64,000 nt of DNA, from assembly GCA_964251665.1 (NCBI GenBank), contig CAXUKO010000002.1, positions 62,001 to 126,000 on the forward strand. Direction: 5' to 3'. The stretch comes from JBBQLG01 sp964251665 (GTDB lineage: Bacteria > Bacteroidota > Bacteroidia > Cytophagales > Spirosomataceae). Positions 32,006 to 40,968 of this stretch are shown here, piece after piece (position 1 is the first letter of the stretch; each line of letters starts with the position of its first letter). Made by a program: the position numbers and the translations under genes. Under the pieces are notes generated by a model. The model saw only the letters and a program-made list of their open reading frames with translations, ran no database searches and was not told the DNA's origin.

Positions 32006-33277
32006 TCAATACCCATACCACTCCCCCCACCAGGCCTGTAGGCTGCGCCGGATTTCGGCTTCCCGGGCGTTCTGACCCGGTTCGTAGAGTTTGTGGCCCT
32101 TCAATTCATCAGGTAGAAAGTTCTGCTGGGCAAAGTTGCCTTCGTGGTTATGCGAATACTGGTAGTTTTTGCCGTAACCTATTTCTTTCATCAACCGGGT
32201 TGGAGCGTTACGAAGCGCCAGCGGCACCGGTAGGTGAGCGGTTTTTTCAGCTAAGGCCATCGCTTCGTAAATAGCCACGTAACTGGCGTTGCTTTTGGGC
32301 GAAGTAGCCAGATAAACCGCCACCTGCGACAGAATAATGCGGCACTCGGGATACCCGATAACCTTTACGGCCTGAATGGCTTCGGATGCCATGATCATAG
32401 CCGTTGGGTTGGCATTGCCAATGTCTTCGGATGCCATGATCAGCATACGCCGGGCAATGAAAACAGGGTCTTCACCCGCCACCATCATGCGGGCCATCCA
32501 GTAAAGAGCTGCGTTAGGGTCGGAGCCACGCAACGACTTAATAAAGGCCGAAATGATGTCGTAATGCTGCTCGCCAGACTTATCGTAGCGGGCAATGTTT
32601 TGCTGGGCGACCGTTGTTACGCGTTCGTCGGTGATAACCAGCGGATCGGCCGATACATGGGCTGAAACAACTAACTCCAGTAAGTTGAGTAGTTTCCGGG
32701 CGTCGCCACCCGACAGCCTGAGGAGCGCATCATAGGATTCGACGGTTACCTTTTTTGATTTCAAAAACGAATCCTGCGCCAGCGCTCTGTCTACCACCTG
32801 TACCAGTTCGTCGCGGCTCAGCGACTCCAGCACATACACTTGACAGCGCGACAGCAAAGCGCCATTCACTTCAAACGACGGGTTTTCGGTAGTGGCCCCG
32901 ATCAGTGTGATCTGCCCTTTCTCGACCGCACCCAATAAAGCGTCCTGCTGACTTTTATTGAACCGGTGAATCTCATCGATAAACACCACGGGTGGAAACA
33001 TGCCGGCGGGTCGGGCCAGCACTTCGCGTACTTCCTTAACGCCCGCGTTGATGGCACTCAGTGCCACGAAGGGGCGTTTCACCGCTTCGGCCAGCAACAG
33101 GGCCAGTGTGGTTTTGCCAACACCAGGCGGTCCCCACAGGATCATCGACGGTAGCCTGCCCGAATCAACAGCCTGACGGAGGGCACCCCTCGGACCAATC
33201 AGTTTTTGCTGACCAATGACCTCATTGAGTGAATGTGGGCGAATGCGTTCGGGTAAGGGTGTGGTGGTTGAGTTCAT
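32006..33277 (-). CDS. rarA: Replication-associated recombination protein A (MgsA/RarA AAA ATPase)
   Basis: 423 residues. AAA+ core with Walker A GPPGVGKTT (49-57), Walker B VVFIDEIHRFNKSQQDALLG, sensor GATTENPSFEV and arginine finger region LLSRCQVYVLE; then the MgsA C-terminal domain with DPNAALYWMARM.AGEDP, ARRMLIMASEDIGNA and the final KGHKLYEPGQNAREAEIR. It acts at stalled replication forks with SSB and RecQ/RecA. Full length. The sigma gene lies upstream, separated by a terminator. Confidence 0.96.
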   Translation of the reverse strand: MNSTTTPLPERIRPHSLNEVIGQQKLIGPRGALRQAVDSGRLPSMILWGPPGVGKTTLALLLAEAVKRPFVALSAINAGVKEVREVLARPAGMFPPVVFIDEIHRFNKSQQDALLGAVEKGQITLIGATTENPSFEVNGALLSRCQVYVLESLSRDELVQVVDRALAQDSFLKSKKVTVESYDALLRLSGGDARKLLNLLELVVSAHVSADPLVITDERVTTVAQQNIARYDKSGEQHYDIISAFIKSLRGSDPNAALYWMARMMVAGEDPVFIARRMLIMASEDIGNANPTAMIMASEAIQAVKVIGYPECRIILSQVAVYLATSPKSNASYVAIYEAMALAEKTAHLPVPLALRNAPTRLMKEIGYGKNYQYSHNHEGNFAQQNFLPDELKGHKLYEPGQNAREAEIRRSLQAWWGEWYGY

Positions 33278-33311
33278 CCGACAAAATTACGCTGACATGG
33301 GTCCGCAAAAA

Positions 33312-33342
33312 AGCCGGTTGCTCTGCGAGGAGGCAACCGGCT
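33312..33342 (-). terminator. Terminator of the sigma factor gene
   Basis: AGCCGGTTGC (33312-33321) pairs perfectly with GCAACCGGCT (33333-33342). Read leftward the stem is followed by TTTTTT, a good intrinsic terminator between the sigma gene and rarA. Confidence 0.8.
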
Positions 33343-33355
33343 GATTGAGTCCGCT

Positions 33356-33379
33356 CCCCTCTCCTGTTTAGGAGAGGGG
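33356..33379. repeat. Second copy of the CCCCTCTCCT palindrome
   Basis: CCCCTCTCCT (33356-33365), loop GTTT, AGGAGAGGGG (33370-33379), followed by a GGGTGAGG-like stretch. It is the same core as the element at 22386-22510 and lies 13 bases after the stop of the sigma gene. Confidence 0.7.
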
Positions 33380-33392
33380 GCGGGGTGAGGTG

Positions 33393-33980
33393 TTACGCCA
33401 GCACCACCGCATCATGCGTGACGTATTTTTTCAGGGTACTCAGCGCGCCGAAGATCAGGTTATAAACCGACTGAATATTGATGCGCATCAGCGAAGAGAT
33501 TTCCTCATTACTCATATTCTGGAAATAGCGCAGATAAACGGCTTCGCGTTGTCGGCGGGGGAGCCGCTCCAGCGCTGTATGCAGGCAGTTATTCAGGTAC
33601 GAGTCTTCTTCGTGGGCAATTAACATCGACTCATGCGATGGGTCACAGCCGGGTAGCAGACCGCTGTTTACATCATCCTGGCTGCTGATTTTCTGTTCGG
33701 CAGTGAGGTGGCGAACCACTTTACGTTTAATGGAGGCCATCAGGTAGAAACGAACCGAGGTGGTAGGCCCAATAGTTTGACGGTGTTTCCAAAGTTCGAC
33801 GAACAAGTCGTGAATGCAGTCTTTGATCAGAGCGCGATCACCGGCAAAGTGGGTGCAGTAGTGGTAAAGAAGCTGCACGTAGTTGCGATACAGTTGAGCA
33901 AAAGCTTCTTCGTTACCGTTGCGGAACTGGTCCCACAGCATTTCTTCATCCTGACGCGGAGTCGTACGATAGCGGGGCAT
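33393..33980 (-). CDS. ECF-type RNA polymerase sigma-70 factor
   Basis: 195 residues. Region 2: FAQLYRNYVQLLYHYCTHF and DCIHDLFVELWKHR; region 4: LPRRQREAVYLRYFQNMSNE, then EISSLMRINIQSVYNLIFGA, the helix-turn-helix binding the -35 box. FecI-like group of Bacteroidota. Usually such genes sit beside an anti-sigma factor and a SusCD-type transporter; none is adjacent here, so its regulon and partner are unknown. It ends in a terminator after the repeat. Confidence 0.93.
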   Translation of the reverse strand: MPRYRTTPRQDEEMLWDQFRNGNEEAFAQLYRNYVQLLYHYCTHFAGDRALIKDCIHDLFVELWKHRQTIGPTTSVRFYLMASIKRKVVRHLTAEQKISSQDDVNSGLLPGCDPSHESMLIAHEEDSYLNNCLHTALERLPRRQREAVYLRYFQNMSNEEISSLMRINIQSVYNLIFGALSTLKKYVTHDAVVLA

Positions 33981-34069
33981 AGGGCGGAGGGGAAAAGATA
34001 AAGGTTAGGCTGGCTGTAAACATATTGATAAATAATTGAATAAAAAAAGGGTATTCCGCAAAGTTACAG

Positions 34070-34103
34070 AAAGGCCCAACTCCTGAATGGCAGTTGGGCC
34101 TTT
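34070..34103 (-). terminator. Terminator of the ade operon
   Basis: AAAGGCCCAACT (34070-34081) pairs perfectly with AGTTGGGCCTTT (34092-34103), 19 bases beyond the ade stop on the minus strand. Confidence 0.75.
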
Positions 34104-34122
34104 GTCACTGACAGTAAACTAA

Positions 34123-35766
34123 TTATGTGGTTAGTATACAGTCAGTAAAGGCAAAAATACGCCCATCAAATAGCCCTTTATCACTCAGCTTAAGATTTGG
34201 AATGACTAATAAAGCCATGAAAGACAATGTCATAAAAGGCGCTGCCAGGGTGCTGCCAAGTTCTGTTTTCGTGAAGGCATCAAGAGTAGCATAGTGACTG
34301 GCTACGGCATAACCATCCGTATCGGTCATCAATCCGGCTACGGGTAACGGCAACAGGTGTCCCTGGTTCGGCCCGACGGCTGCCAGTCCACCTTTGGCTT
34401 CGATCACCAGATTAACGGCCCGGCACAAACTCTCGTCGTCGCAGCCAACAGCCGTAATGTTATGGGAATCATGGCCGACCGATGATGCCATCGCTCCGTG
34501 TTTTAGTCCAAAGTTTTTGATGAAGCCAATCGCGGGTGGGGCATCCTGATAGCGGTTAACCACAGCGATTTTCAAGACGTCCTGGTCAACATCGGATACG
34601 ATCTGCTCGCCGTTAATTTTGGCGTCGAGGTGGAGTTCGTTGGTAATGAGCTGCCCATCAAGGGCCTCAATAACGCGGAGTTTTACGGCCTGTACACCGG
34701 AAGGAGCGGGCAGGGCGAAGTCTGCTACCTGTTTTGGCGTACAGCTAAACTGATTAACGTGCTCGCTCCGCAGGTCAGGAATCAACGACTTTCCTGCTTC
34801 GGCCACTACCTCGCCATTAATGACCGTCTGCTGAATAGTGAACGTTTCCAGATCACTGACCACAATAAAGTCGGCTGGATCGCCTTCTCGCAGCAAACCG
34901 ACGGGTAAGCGGTAATGCCGCACCGGATTCAGGCAGGCTGCCCGCAGGACACTCCAGAGCGAATGACCGGCCTGTAACGCCCGTTTTACTAATTGATTAA
35001 TGTGCCCCTCGGCCAGCGTATCGGGGTGTTTGTCATCCGAGCAGAACATGATCTGCTCCGGGAATTCACTTAGCAGCGGTATCAGCGCGTCGAAATTACG
35101 GGCCGCGCTGCCCTCCCGAATCAGAATGTTCATGCCGCGTTTGATCTTGTCCAGACCTTCTTCGTACGTAAAGCACTCATGGTCGGTCGTGATGCCTGCA
35201 TCAATGTAACGTTGAGCTTCATCGCCGGTTAGGCCGGGTGCATGTCCATCAACGGGTTTGTTAAGGGATTGGGCCAGCGCAATTTTGGCCATCACCACCG
35301 GGTCGCTATGCAGTACGCCCGGAAAATTCATCATCTCGGCCAGATAACCGATCTCGTTCATGCCCAGCAACTGCCGGATAGCCTCAACATCAATCGTGGC
35401 CCCGGCAGTCTCGAAGGAGGTGGCTGGCACACAGGACGGCGCTCCGAACATAAACTTGAAGGGTACCCTGGCACCATCGGCGATCATGTATTCGACACCC
35501 GCCACACCCAGCACATTGCCGATTTCGTGGGGGTCCGACACAGTGGCTACGGTACCATGCACCACCGCCAGCCGGGCAAACTGTGCCGGGGTCAGCAATG
35601 AACTTTCGACATGGACGTGGGCATCGACAAAACCGGGTACTATATACGGCTCCCCCGGTCGTTCGGGACCAAGCTGCTCAATACGGGTAATATGACCATC
35701 GGCAACGGTGAGGGTACCGTACTGAATCGTTTTGTCGAAGAGATTAATAATATTGGCTGTAGGCAT
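34123..35766 (-). CDS. ade: Adenine deaminase
   Basis: 547 residues from ATG at 35766 (MPTANIINLF). Amidohydrolase of the AdeC type converting adenine to hypoxanthine and ammonia (purine salvage) with a binuclear metal site. FVDAHVHVESSLLTP gives the metal-binding HxH; DPHEIGNVLG, TDHECFTYEEGLDKI and FCSDDKHPDTLAEGHI supply further ligands; the second half contains SVGHDSHNITAVG, the conserved C-terminal domain. Start lies two bases after the preceding gene's stop, indicating coupling with the membrane protein upstream. Confidence 0.95.
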   Translation of the reverse strand: MPTANIINLFDKTIQYGTLTVADGHITRIEQLGPERPGEPYIVPGFVDAHVHVESSLLTPAQFARLAVVHGTVATVSDPHEIGNVLGVAGVEYMIADGARVPFKFMFGAPSCVPATSFETAGATIDVEAIRQLLGMNEIGYLAEMMNFPGVLHSDPVVMAKIALAQSLNKPVDGHAPGLTGDEAQRYIDAGITTDHECFTYEEGLDKIKRGMNILIREGSAARNFDALIPLLSEFPEQIMFCSDDKHPDTLAEGHINQLVKRALQAGHSLWSVLRAACLNPVRHYRLPVGLLREGDPADFIVVSDLETFTIQQTVINGEVVAEAGKSLIPDLRSEHVNQFSCTPKQVADFALPAPSGVQAVKLRVIEALDGQLITNELHLDAKINGEQIVSDVDQDVLKIAVVNRYQDAPPAIGFIKNFGLKHGAMASSVGHDSHNITAVGCDDESLCRAVNLVIEAKGGLAAVGPNQGHLLPLPVAGLMTDTDGYAVASHYATLDAFTKTELGSTLAAPFMTLSFMALLVIPNLKLSDKGLFDGRIFAFTDCILTT

Positions 35767-35768
35767 AA

Positions 35769-36965
35769 TCAAACGCGGATAAACAGGTTTCGGCGGTACA
35801 TCCACCGGAGAATCAGGTAAAAAATAGCGAGGGTAGCCGCGCCCGTCAGCAGTGGCTCATAGGCTGGACCAAGTGCCAGAAATGGACCGTGACCCAGATG
35901 AATGTGAAACGAATCAACGATGAAACGGTCAATCAGGTGCACAAGGCAATAGATGGCAATGGAATTCATGCCGACCACGATGAGCGGAAAGGCCCATTTA
36001 CGCTGACCAAGAACGTCGATAAGGCCGTGGAAACCGGCCAGCAGCCAGAAGCACCAACCTCCGCTGAACAGTACCCAGGCTGGTGTCCAGATGCGCTTAA
36101 CGATGGGGCAAATTCCCGTGAGATGAAGAATAACCCCAAGAGTCAGGCAGATGGCTCCGGCAATCAGAAAGCGTTTTAGGAGAATGGCTGATGCCAGACC
36201 CGACCGTAACCATCGCCCGGCCTGTAGCCCCAGCAGCATGGTGCCGAGGGTTGGGATAAAACTGAGCGTAGCGTACCCACCCCCGTTAAACTGAAACGGT
36301 GTCTGCCGGGGAAACAGGTTTAAAAACCAGGTGTCGAATGCCCAGGCCAGGTTGCTGTTTTTATTGAAATGGGCGGCTAAACCGGAGTAGTGTTCGGGCC
36401 AGTTCGCGGGTACACCCACGGCAGAATAGGTAAAGTTGGCCGTTGGAGCCGGATACAATACAAAGGCCAGCCAGTACCCAATTAAAATCAGGCCAAAAGC
36501 CAGCCATGCCGTTCCTGGACGACTGTCCCGGCCAATCAGGAACAGAAACGGGTAGCCCAAACCAATCTGGGTCAGGGTATCCTCAAAGGTGAAATACGTT
36601 TGCGTCGCATGGGTTGAGCGCAGGAAAATGCCCAGTAAAATCAACACGAATGACCGTCGGAGTGCGTGCCCGATCTGAACGCTGCCTGACTGCCCCTGAG
36701 TGGTCCGGCTGCTGATGGAATAGGGCAGGGCAACGCCCACCAGGAACGAAAACGACGGTTGAATGAGATCATGCAGGGAGCAACCTGCCCACTCGACATG
36801 GCTCTGGTGATAAGCCAGTACTGCCCAGAATCCACTGGCAGGAAATGAGTCGTGCAGGTGCGAAAAATTCAGTGCTTCAGCAGCCATCAGTACCATTACA
36901 AAGCCCCGGTAGGCGTCTATCGACATCAGGCGGCCGGATAGGGCGCTGGTTTGGTGGGTAGGCAT
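35769..36965 (-). CDS. DUF5009/heparan-acetyltransferase-like membrane protein
   Basis: 398 residues from ATG at 36965. About ten membrane helices. SGRLMSIDAYRGFVMVLMAA near the N-terminus is the hallmark of the COG4299 (DUF5009, related to human HGSNAT) family, which moves acetyl groups across membranes onto sugars; DLIQPSFSFLVGVALPYS, LRSTHATQTYFTFEDTLTQI and VVGMNSIAIYC also match. The acceptor in bacteria is unknown. Upstream partner of ade in a two-gene operon and divergent from the uxaA-type gene (143 bases between). Confidence 0.88.
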   Translation of the reverse strand: MPTHQTSALSGRLMSIDAYRGFVMVLMAAEALNFSHLHDSFPASGFWAVLAYHQSHVEWAGCSLHDLIQPSFSFLVGVALPYSISSRTTQGQSGSVQIGHALRRSFVLILLGIFLRSTHATQTYFTFEDTLTQIGLGYPFLFLIGRDSRPGTAWLAFGLILIGYWLAFVLYPAPTANFTYSAVGVPANWPEHYSGLAAHFNKNSNLAWAFDTWFLNLFPRQTPFQFNGGGYATLSFIPTLGTMLLGLQAGRWLRSGLASAILLKRFLIAGAICLTLGVILHLTGICPIVKRIWTPAWVLFSGGWCFWLLAGFHGLIDVLGQRKWAFPLIVVGMNSIAIYCLVHLIDRFIVDSFHIHLGHGPFLALGPAYEPLLTGAATLAIFYLILRWMYRRNLFIRV

Positions 36966-37108
36966 GGAACAGGAGTAAACGAGAGCGGCTATTGAACCGT
37001 CAAAACTTGGGATTAGGCCCCACATTCGCAACAGGGTCGGGTAAAGTTTTTGAAAGGATGGTATATTTCGACTGAATACGTCTCTTTACTCAAAAATCAG
37101 CTCTATCA

Positions 37109-38776
37109 ATGCCTGCCCGCGTCCTCAAAGTTCACCCTGCCGATAACGTGATTGTGGCTCTGCGCGATCTGCCTCCCGGTGATCATGTCGATTTCAATGG
37201 TCAGACCTACGAACTGCCCTACGGCGTTGGGGTCAAACATAAATTTGTGACGGAAGACCGCCAACCCGGCGACCCAATCACGATGTATGGGGTACTGGTC
37301 GGAAAGGCTACGCAGCCTATCCGGCGTGGTGAACCCATCACAACCTTCAATCTCAAGCACGACGCCGACCGCTACGGCCTGGAGAATAAACAGCCTTATA
37401 CCTGGCAACCACCCGATGTGTCGGCCTGGAAAGACCGGACGTTTATGGGCTATCACCGCGCCGACGGACAGGTAGGTACGCGCAACTATTGGCTCGTTGT
37501 ACCGCTCGTATTTTGCGAGAACCGCAATATTCTGACCCTCAAAGACGCGTTTGAGCGTGAACTGGGCTACGCACAAACAGATGTCTACCGCGAGCAGGTG
37601 CGCGAACTGCTGCACCTGTATCAGGCGGGCGATCTTCAGACGATCAAAAAAATAAGTCCCTTTGCGGACCCGTCTCAACTGCGTACGCTGACGCATCAAC
37701 AGCCCCGACGTCCGTTTAAAAATGTCGATGGTATTAAATTTCTAACTCACGAAATGGGCTGTGGTGGTACCCGGCAGGATTCGGCGGTGCTGGGTTCGCT
37801 GCTGGCCGGGATGATTAACAACCCCAACGTAGCGGGGGCTACCATCCTGAGTCTGGGGTGCCAGCACTTACAGACAGGCATGATTGAGCAGGAGATTCAG
37901 CGGCAGAATCCCCGGTTTCATAAGCCGGTGCTTGTATTTGAACAACAGGCAGGTACAGAATTCAACATGCTGTCGCAGGCCATCAAGGAGACATTTCTCG
38001 GCCTGATCGAAGCGGATAAAATTGACCGGCAACCGGCTCCGCTCAGTGCGCTGACTGTCGGCCTGAAATGTGGTGGATCGGATGGCTTTTCGGGCATCAC
38101 GGCGAATCCAGCCATTGGGCATCTGTCTGATCTGGTGGTAGCTCTGGGTGGCAAAACCGTGCTGGCGGAGTTTCCCGAACTGAACGGTGTAGAGCAGGAA
38201 CTGATTAACCGAAGCACATCGGATGCCAACGCGCAGAAGTTCATCAACCTGATGCAGGCCTATTCAGCGCAGGCCGAAGCGGCTGGTTCAGGCTTCGATA
38301 TGAATCCGTCGCCGGGTAATATCAAAGATGGACTGATTACCGATGCGATTAAATCGGCGGGTGCGGCCAAAAAAGGCGGCACTGCCCCGGTCGCCGACGT
38401 CCTCGACTACGCAGAACCCGTTACCACACCCGGTCTGAATTTACTGTGTACGCCCGGTAATGATGTCGAAGCTACTACGGGTATGGCGGGGTCAGGTGCA
38501 AACGTAATTCTGTTCACAACCGGTCTTGGCACACCTACCGGCAATCCGGTTTGTCCGGTGGTTAAGATCTCGACCAATACCGTGCTGAAAAATCGTATGC
38601 CCGATGTGATCGACTTCGACAGCGGCCCGGTTATCGACGGTGAGCAAACCATCGAACAAAACGGCGATGCCCTGCTGGAATGGGTCATTAGATTGGCAAA
38701 CGGCGAAGTTTTCACTAAGGCCGAACAACTCGGACAAGACGATTTCATTCCCTGGAAACGGGGCGTTTCACTTTAA
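37109..38776 (+). CDS. UxaA family (altronate dehydratase-like) enzyme
   Basis: 555 residues: an N-terminal SAF domain (about 1-95, VLKVHPADNVIVALRDLPPG) followed by the large UxaA domain (FMGYHRADGQVGTRNYWLV, HEMGCGGTRQD, LKCGGSDGFSGITANPAIG, NPSPGNIKDGLITDAIKSAG). UxaA enzymes dehydrate sugar acids such as altronate with Fe/Mn. Because an SDR and a fuconolactonase-like hydrolase follow directly, the real substrate may be a fuconate/rhamnonate-type or other six-carbon acid rather than altronate. A hairpin follows the stop. Confidence 0.88.
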   Translation: MPARVLKVHPADNVIVALRDLPPGDHVDFNGQTYELPYGVGVKHKFVTEDRQPGDPITMYGVLVGKATQPIRRGEPITTFNLKHDADRYGLENKQPYTWQPPDVSAWKDRTFMGYHRADGQVGTRNYWLVVPLVFCENRNILTLKDAFERELGYAQTDVYREQVRELLHLYQAGDLQTIKKISPFADPSQLRTLTHQQPRRPFKNVDGIKFLTHEMGCGGTRQDSAVLGSLLAGMINNPNVAGATILSLGCQHLQTGMIEQEIQRQNPRFHKPVLVFEQQAGTEFNMLSQAIKETFLGLIEADKIDRQPAPLSALTVGLKCGGSDGFSGITANPAIGHLSDLVVALGGKTVLAEFPELNGVEQELINRSTSDANAQKFINLMQAYSAQAEAAGSGFDMNPSPGNIKDGLITDAIKSAGAAKKGGTAPVADVLDYAEPVTTPGLNLLCTPGNDVEATTGMAGSGANVILFTTGLGTPTGNPVCPVVKISTNTVLKNRMPDVIDFDSGPVIDGEQTIEQNGDALLEWVIRLANGEVFTKAEQLGQDDFIPWKRGVSL

Positions 38777-38788
38777 GCAATTGCGGAT

Positions 38789-38842
38789 GAGTGATTGGGC
38801 GAATAAGTGATTAGTTCTAAGCACTTATCCGCCCAATCACTC
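38789..38842. repeat. Near-perfect 21-bp intergenic hairpin
   Basis: The 21 bases at 38789-38809 pair with 38822-38842 with one mismatch; the centre TTAG-TT-CTAA can extend the stem. It lies between the uxaA-type gene and the SDR gene and could terminate, pause or stabilise the mRNA end. Confidence 0.7.
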
Positions 38843-38858
38843 CTTCACTCAATCACCT

Positions 38859-39632
38859 ATGTTCTCACTCCAACACAAAACGGCGCTGGTGACGGGCGGT
38901 GCCAGTGGTATCGGGCTGGCTATTTCGCAGACATTCGCCAAAGCAGGGGCTACGGTTCATATTCTTGAGCTAAACAGTGAGCAGGCGCAGCAAGTCGCTG
39001 ATGACATCGTTGCTGTTGGCGGCAACGCCTTTGCCCACGCGGTCGATGTGTCAAAACAAGCTGATGTGATGGCGGTTGTGAATCGAATTGCGGGAGCATC
39101 ACCGATTCATATTTTGGTCAACAATGCTGGTATTGCCCACGTCGGGACCGTCGAAACTACCACCGAAGCGGATCTGGACCGGTTGTATAACGTCAATGTA
39201 AAGGGCGTGTATAACTGCCTCCATGCCGTGATTCCGCATCTGAAGGCGAATGGTGGTGGCGCAATTCTGAATATGGCGTCGATTGCGGCTACACTTGGCC
39301 TATCAGATCGCTTTGCTTATTCGATGACGAAAGGAGCTGTGCTGAGTATGACACTGTCGGTCGCGAAAGACTATCTGAAGGATAACATCCGCTGCAATTG
39401 CATGTCGCCCGCGAGGGTGCATACGCCGTTTGTTGATGGCTTTATTGCTAAAAACTACGCTGGTCAGGAAGGGGAGATGTTTGCAAAGCTGTCGGCTTCG
39501 CAGCCTATTGGCCGCATGGGACAACCGCACGAGATCGGGGCGCTGGCCTTGTATCTTTGCTCGGACGAAGCCGGTTTCGTAACGGGTTGCGATTACCCAA
39601 TTGACGGCGGCACTGTACGGCTTAACACGTGA
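38859..39632 (+). CDS. SDR family oxidoreductase (sugar or sugar-acid dehydrogenase)
   Basis: 257 residues, classical SDR: TGGASGIGLAISQ (cofactor), NNAGIAHVG, a Ser in NMASIAATLGLSD, catalytic Tyr-Lys in YSMTKGA and a C-terminal GCDYPIDGG. It looks like the branch that contains L-fucose and 2-keto-3-deoxy-L-fuconate dehydrogenases. Six bases before the next start, so cotranscribed with the lactonase-like gene. In an oxidative 6-deoxyhexose route it would oxidise either the sugar or the keto-deoxy acid. Confidence 0.9.
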   Translation: MFSLQHKTALVTGGASGIGLAISQTFAKAGATVHILELNSEQAQQVADDIVAVGGNAFAHAVDVSKQADVMAVVNRIAGASPIHILVNNAGIAHVGTVETTTEADLDRLYNVNVKGVYNCLHAVIPHLKANGGGAILNMASIAATLGLSDRFAYSMTKGAVLSMTLSVAKDYLKDNIRCNCMSPARVHTPFVDGFIAKNYAGQEGEMFAKLSASQPIGRMGQPHEIGALALYLCSDEAGFVTGCDYPIDGGTVRLNT

Positions 39633-39638
39633 CGAACT

Positions 39639-40463
39639 ATGACTATTGACGCGCACCAACATTTCTGGTTTTACTCGCCCGAACGCGATACCTGGATTAC
39701 CGATGAAATGGCGGTCCTAAAACGCGATTTTCTGCCCGCTGATCTCGAACCGGTTCTGAAGGCTAATGGTATTGATGGGTGTGTAGCCGTGCAGGCTTCG
39801 CAATCCGAAGAGGAAACTCTGTTTCTGGTTAACATGGCGGAGTCGTATGACAGCGTGAAAGGCGTGGTGGGCTGGGTCGATTTACAGTCGCCAACGGTGT
39901 ATGACCGCCTGGAAAACTTCTCCCTGTTCGAGGAGATTAAAGGATTCCGACACGTCGCTCAGGCCGAACCCGACGATTTTTTGACCCGCCAAGACGTTAT
40001 TCGTGGCATCCGTCAGTTGGCGGCCTTTGACTTCACCTACGACATCCTGATTTACCCCCAGCAACTTAAAGCGGCCCTGCATCTGGTGCGGGCCGTGCCG
40101 GAAGTGAACTTCGTGATTGATCACCTGGCCAAACCCCGAATTGGCGAACAGCGTATCAACACCTGGTCGAATTTTATGACCGAGATTGCCAAATGCAAGA
40201 ATGTATCCTGTAAGCTATCGGGTCTGGTAACGGAAGCGAACTGGCAGGATTGGAGTAAAAAAGACTTCTTCCCGTATTTAGACGTGGTTTTTCAGCAGTT
40301 TGGTCCCGACCGACTGCTGTTTGGTTCCGACTGGCCGGTCTGTCTGGTAGCGGCTGACTACACGCAGGTCAAAACCATTATTGAGGAGTATGTGCTGCCC
40401 TGGGGAAATGATGTACGGGCGAAAGTATTTGGCCAGAACGCCATGACGTTTTATCGGTTGTAA
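39639..40463 (+). CDS. Amidohydrolase, L-fuconolactonase-like
   Basis: 274 residues. MTIDAHQHFWFYSPERDTWI is the usual beginning of L-fuconolactonase/2-pyrone-4,6-dicarboxylate lactonase-like proteins (COG3618): HQHFW holds the first metal or proton ligands. FVIDHLAKP and LLFGSDWPV, with catalytic Asp, complete the TIM-barrel site. It likely opens a sugar lactone to the acid, which the UxaA-type enzyme would then dehydrate. Last gene of the three-gene unit, followed by a very long hairpin. Confidence 0.9.
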   Translation: MTIDAHQHFWFYSPERDTWITDEMAVLKRDFLPADLEPVLKANGIDGCVAVQASQSEEETLFLVNMAESYDSVKGVVGWVDLQSPTVYDRLENFSLFEEIKGFRHVAQAEPDDFLTRQDVIRGIRQLAAFDFTYDILIYPQQLKAALHLVRAVPEVNFVIDHLAKPRIGEQRINTWSNFMTEIAKCKNVSCKLSGLVTEANWQDWSKKDFFPYLDVVFQQFGPDRLLFGSDWPVCLVAADYTQVKTIIEEYVLPWGNDVRAKVFGQNAMTFYRL

Positions 40464-40485
40464 TAAAGCGTTCGTAGTGGGTTGT

Positions 40486-40550
40486 TCAGCAAACTGGCCA
40501 AACGTATGTCGTACCTTCAAGGTACGACATACGTTTGGCCAGTTTGCTGA
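40486..40550. terminator. Perfect 32-bp hairpin between convergent genes
   Basis: Bases 40486-40517 pair without mismatch with 40519-40550 around a single central C. It lies between convergent genes (stops at 40463 and 40562) and can serve as a two-way terminator, but the stem is far longer than termination needs. Confidence 0.85.
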
Positions 40551-40561
40551 TGGCTTTGTCG

Positions 40562-40957
40562 TTAACTTGCCAGAAATCCCCGGATCTTGGCAGCCGTTTC
40601 TGCCAGTTCGTCCTGGCTTGGCTTGAGTTTATGGGTAAAATCCATGTCGGCCATTGAGTTCAACGGGATCAGGTGAACATGGGCGTGAGGTACTTCCAGG
40701 CCGATTACCGCCACACCGATCCGCTGGCAGGGGACAGCCTGCTCAATAGCAGGAGCAATACGCTTGGCAAACGCCATCAACCCCAGATACAACTCGTCGT
40801 CGAGCGCAAACAGGTAATTGATTTCCTGTTTGGGAATGACAAGTGTATGGCCCATTGCGGTGGGAAACACGTCCAGAAAAGCCAGGAAATCGTCTGTTTC
40901 GGCAATTTTATGCGCCGGAATCTCGCCGTTAATGATGCGGGTGAAGATAGAAGGCAT
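40562..40957 (-). CDS. HIT family nucleotide hydrolase
   Basis: 131 residues. Begins MPSIFTRIINGEIPAHKIAE and ends with the histidine triad HAHVHLIPL, where the middle His is the nucleophile. HIT proteins of this Hint-like type hydrolyse AMP-linked compounds (adenosine phosphoramidates, aminoacyl-AMP). It lies 11 bases downstream of greA on the same strand, so probably cotranscribed. ALDDELYLGLMAFAKRIAP matches the central region. Confidence 0.94.
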   Translation of the reverse strand: MPSIFTRIINGEIPAHKIAETDDFLAFLDVFPTAMGHTLVIPKQEINYLFALDDELYLGLMAFAKRIAPAIEQAVPCQRIGVAVIGLEVPHAHVHLIPLNSMADMDFTHKLKPSQDELAETAAKIRGFLAS

Positions 40958-40968
40958 AAGGGTTTTGT

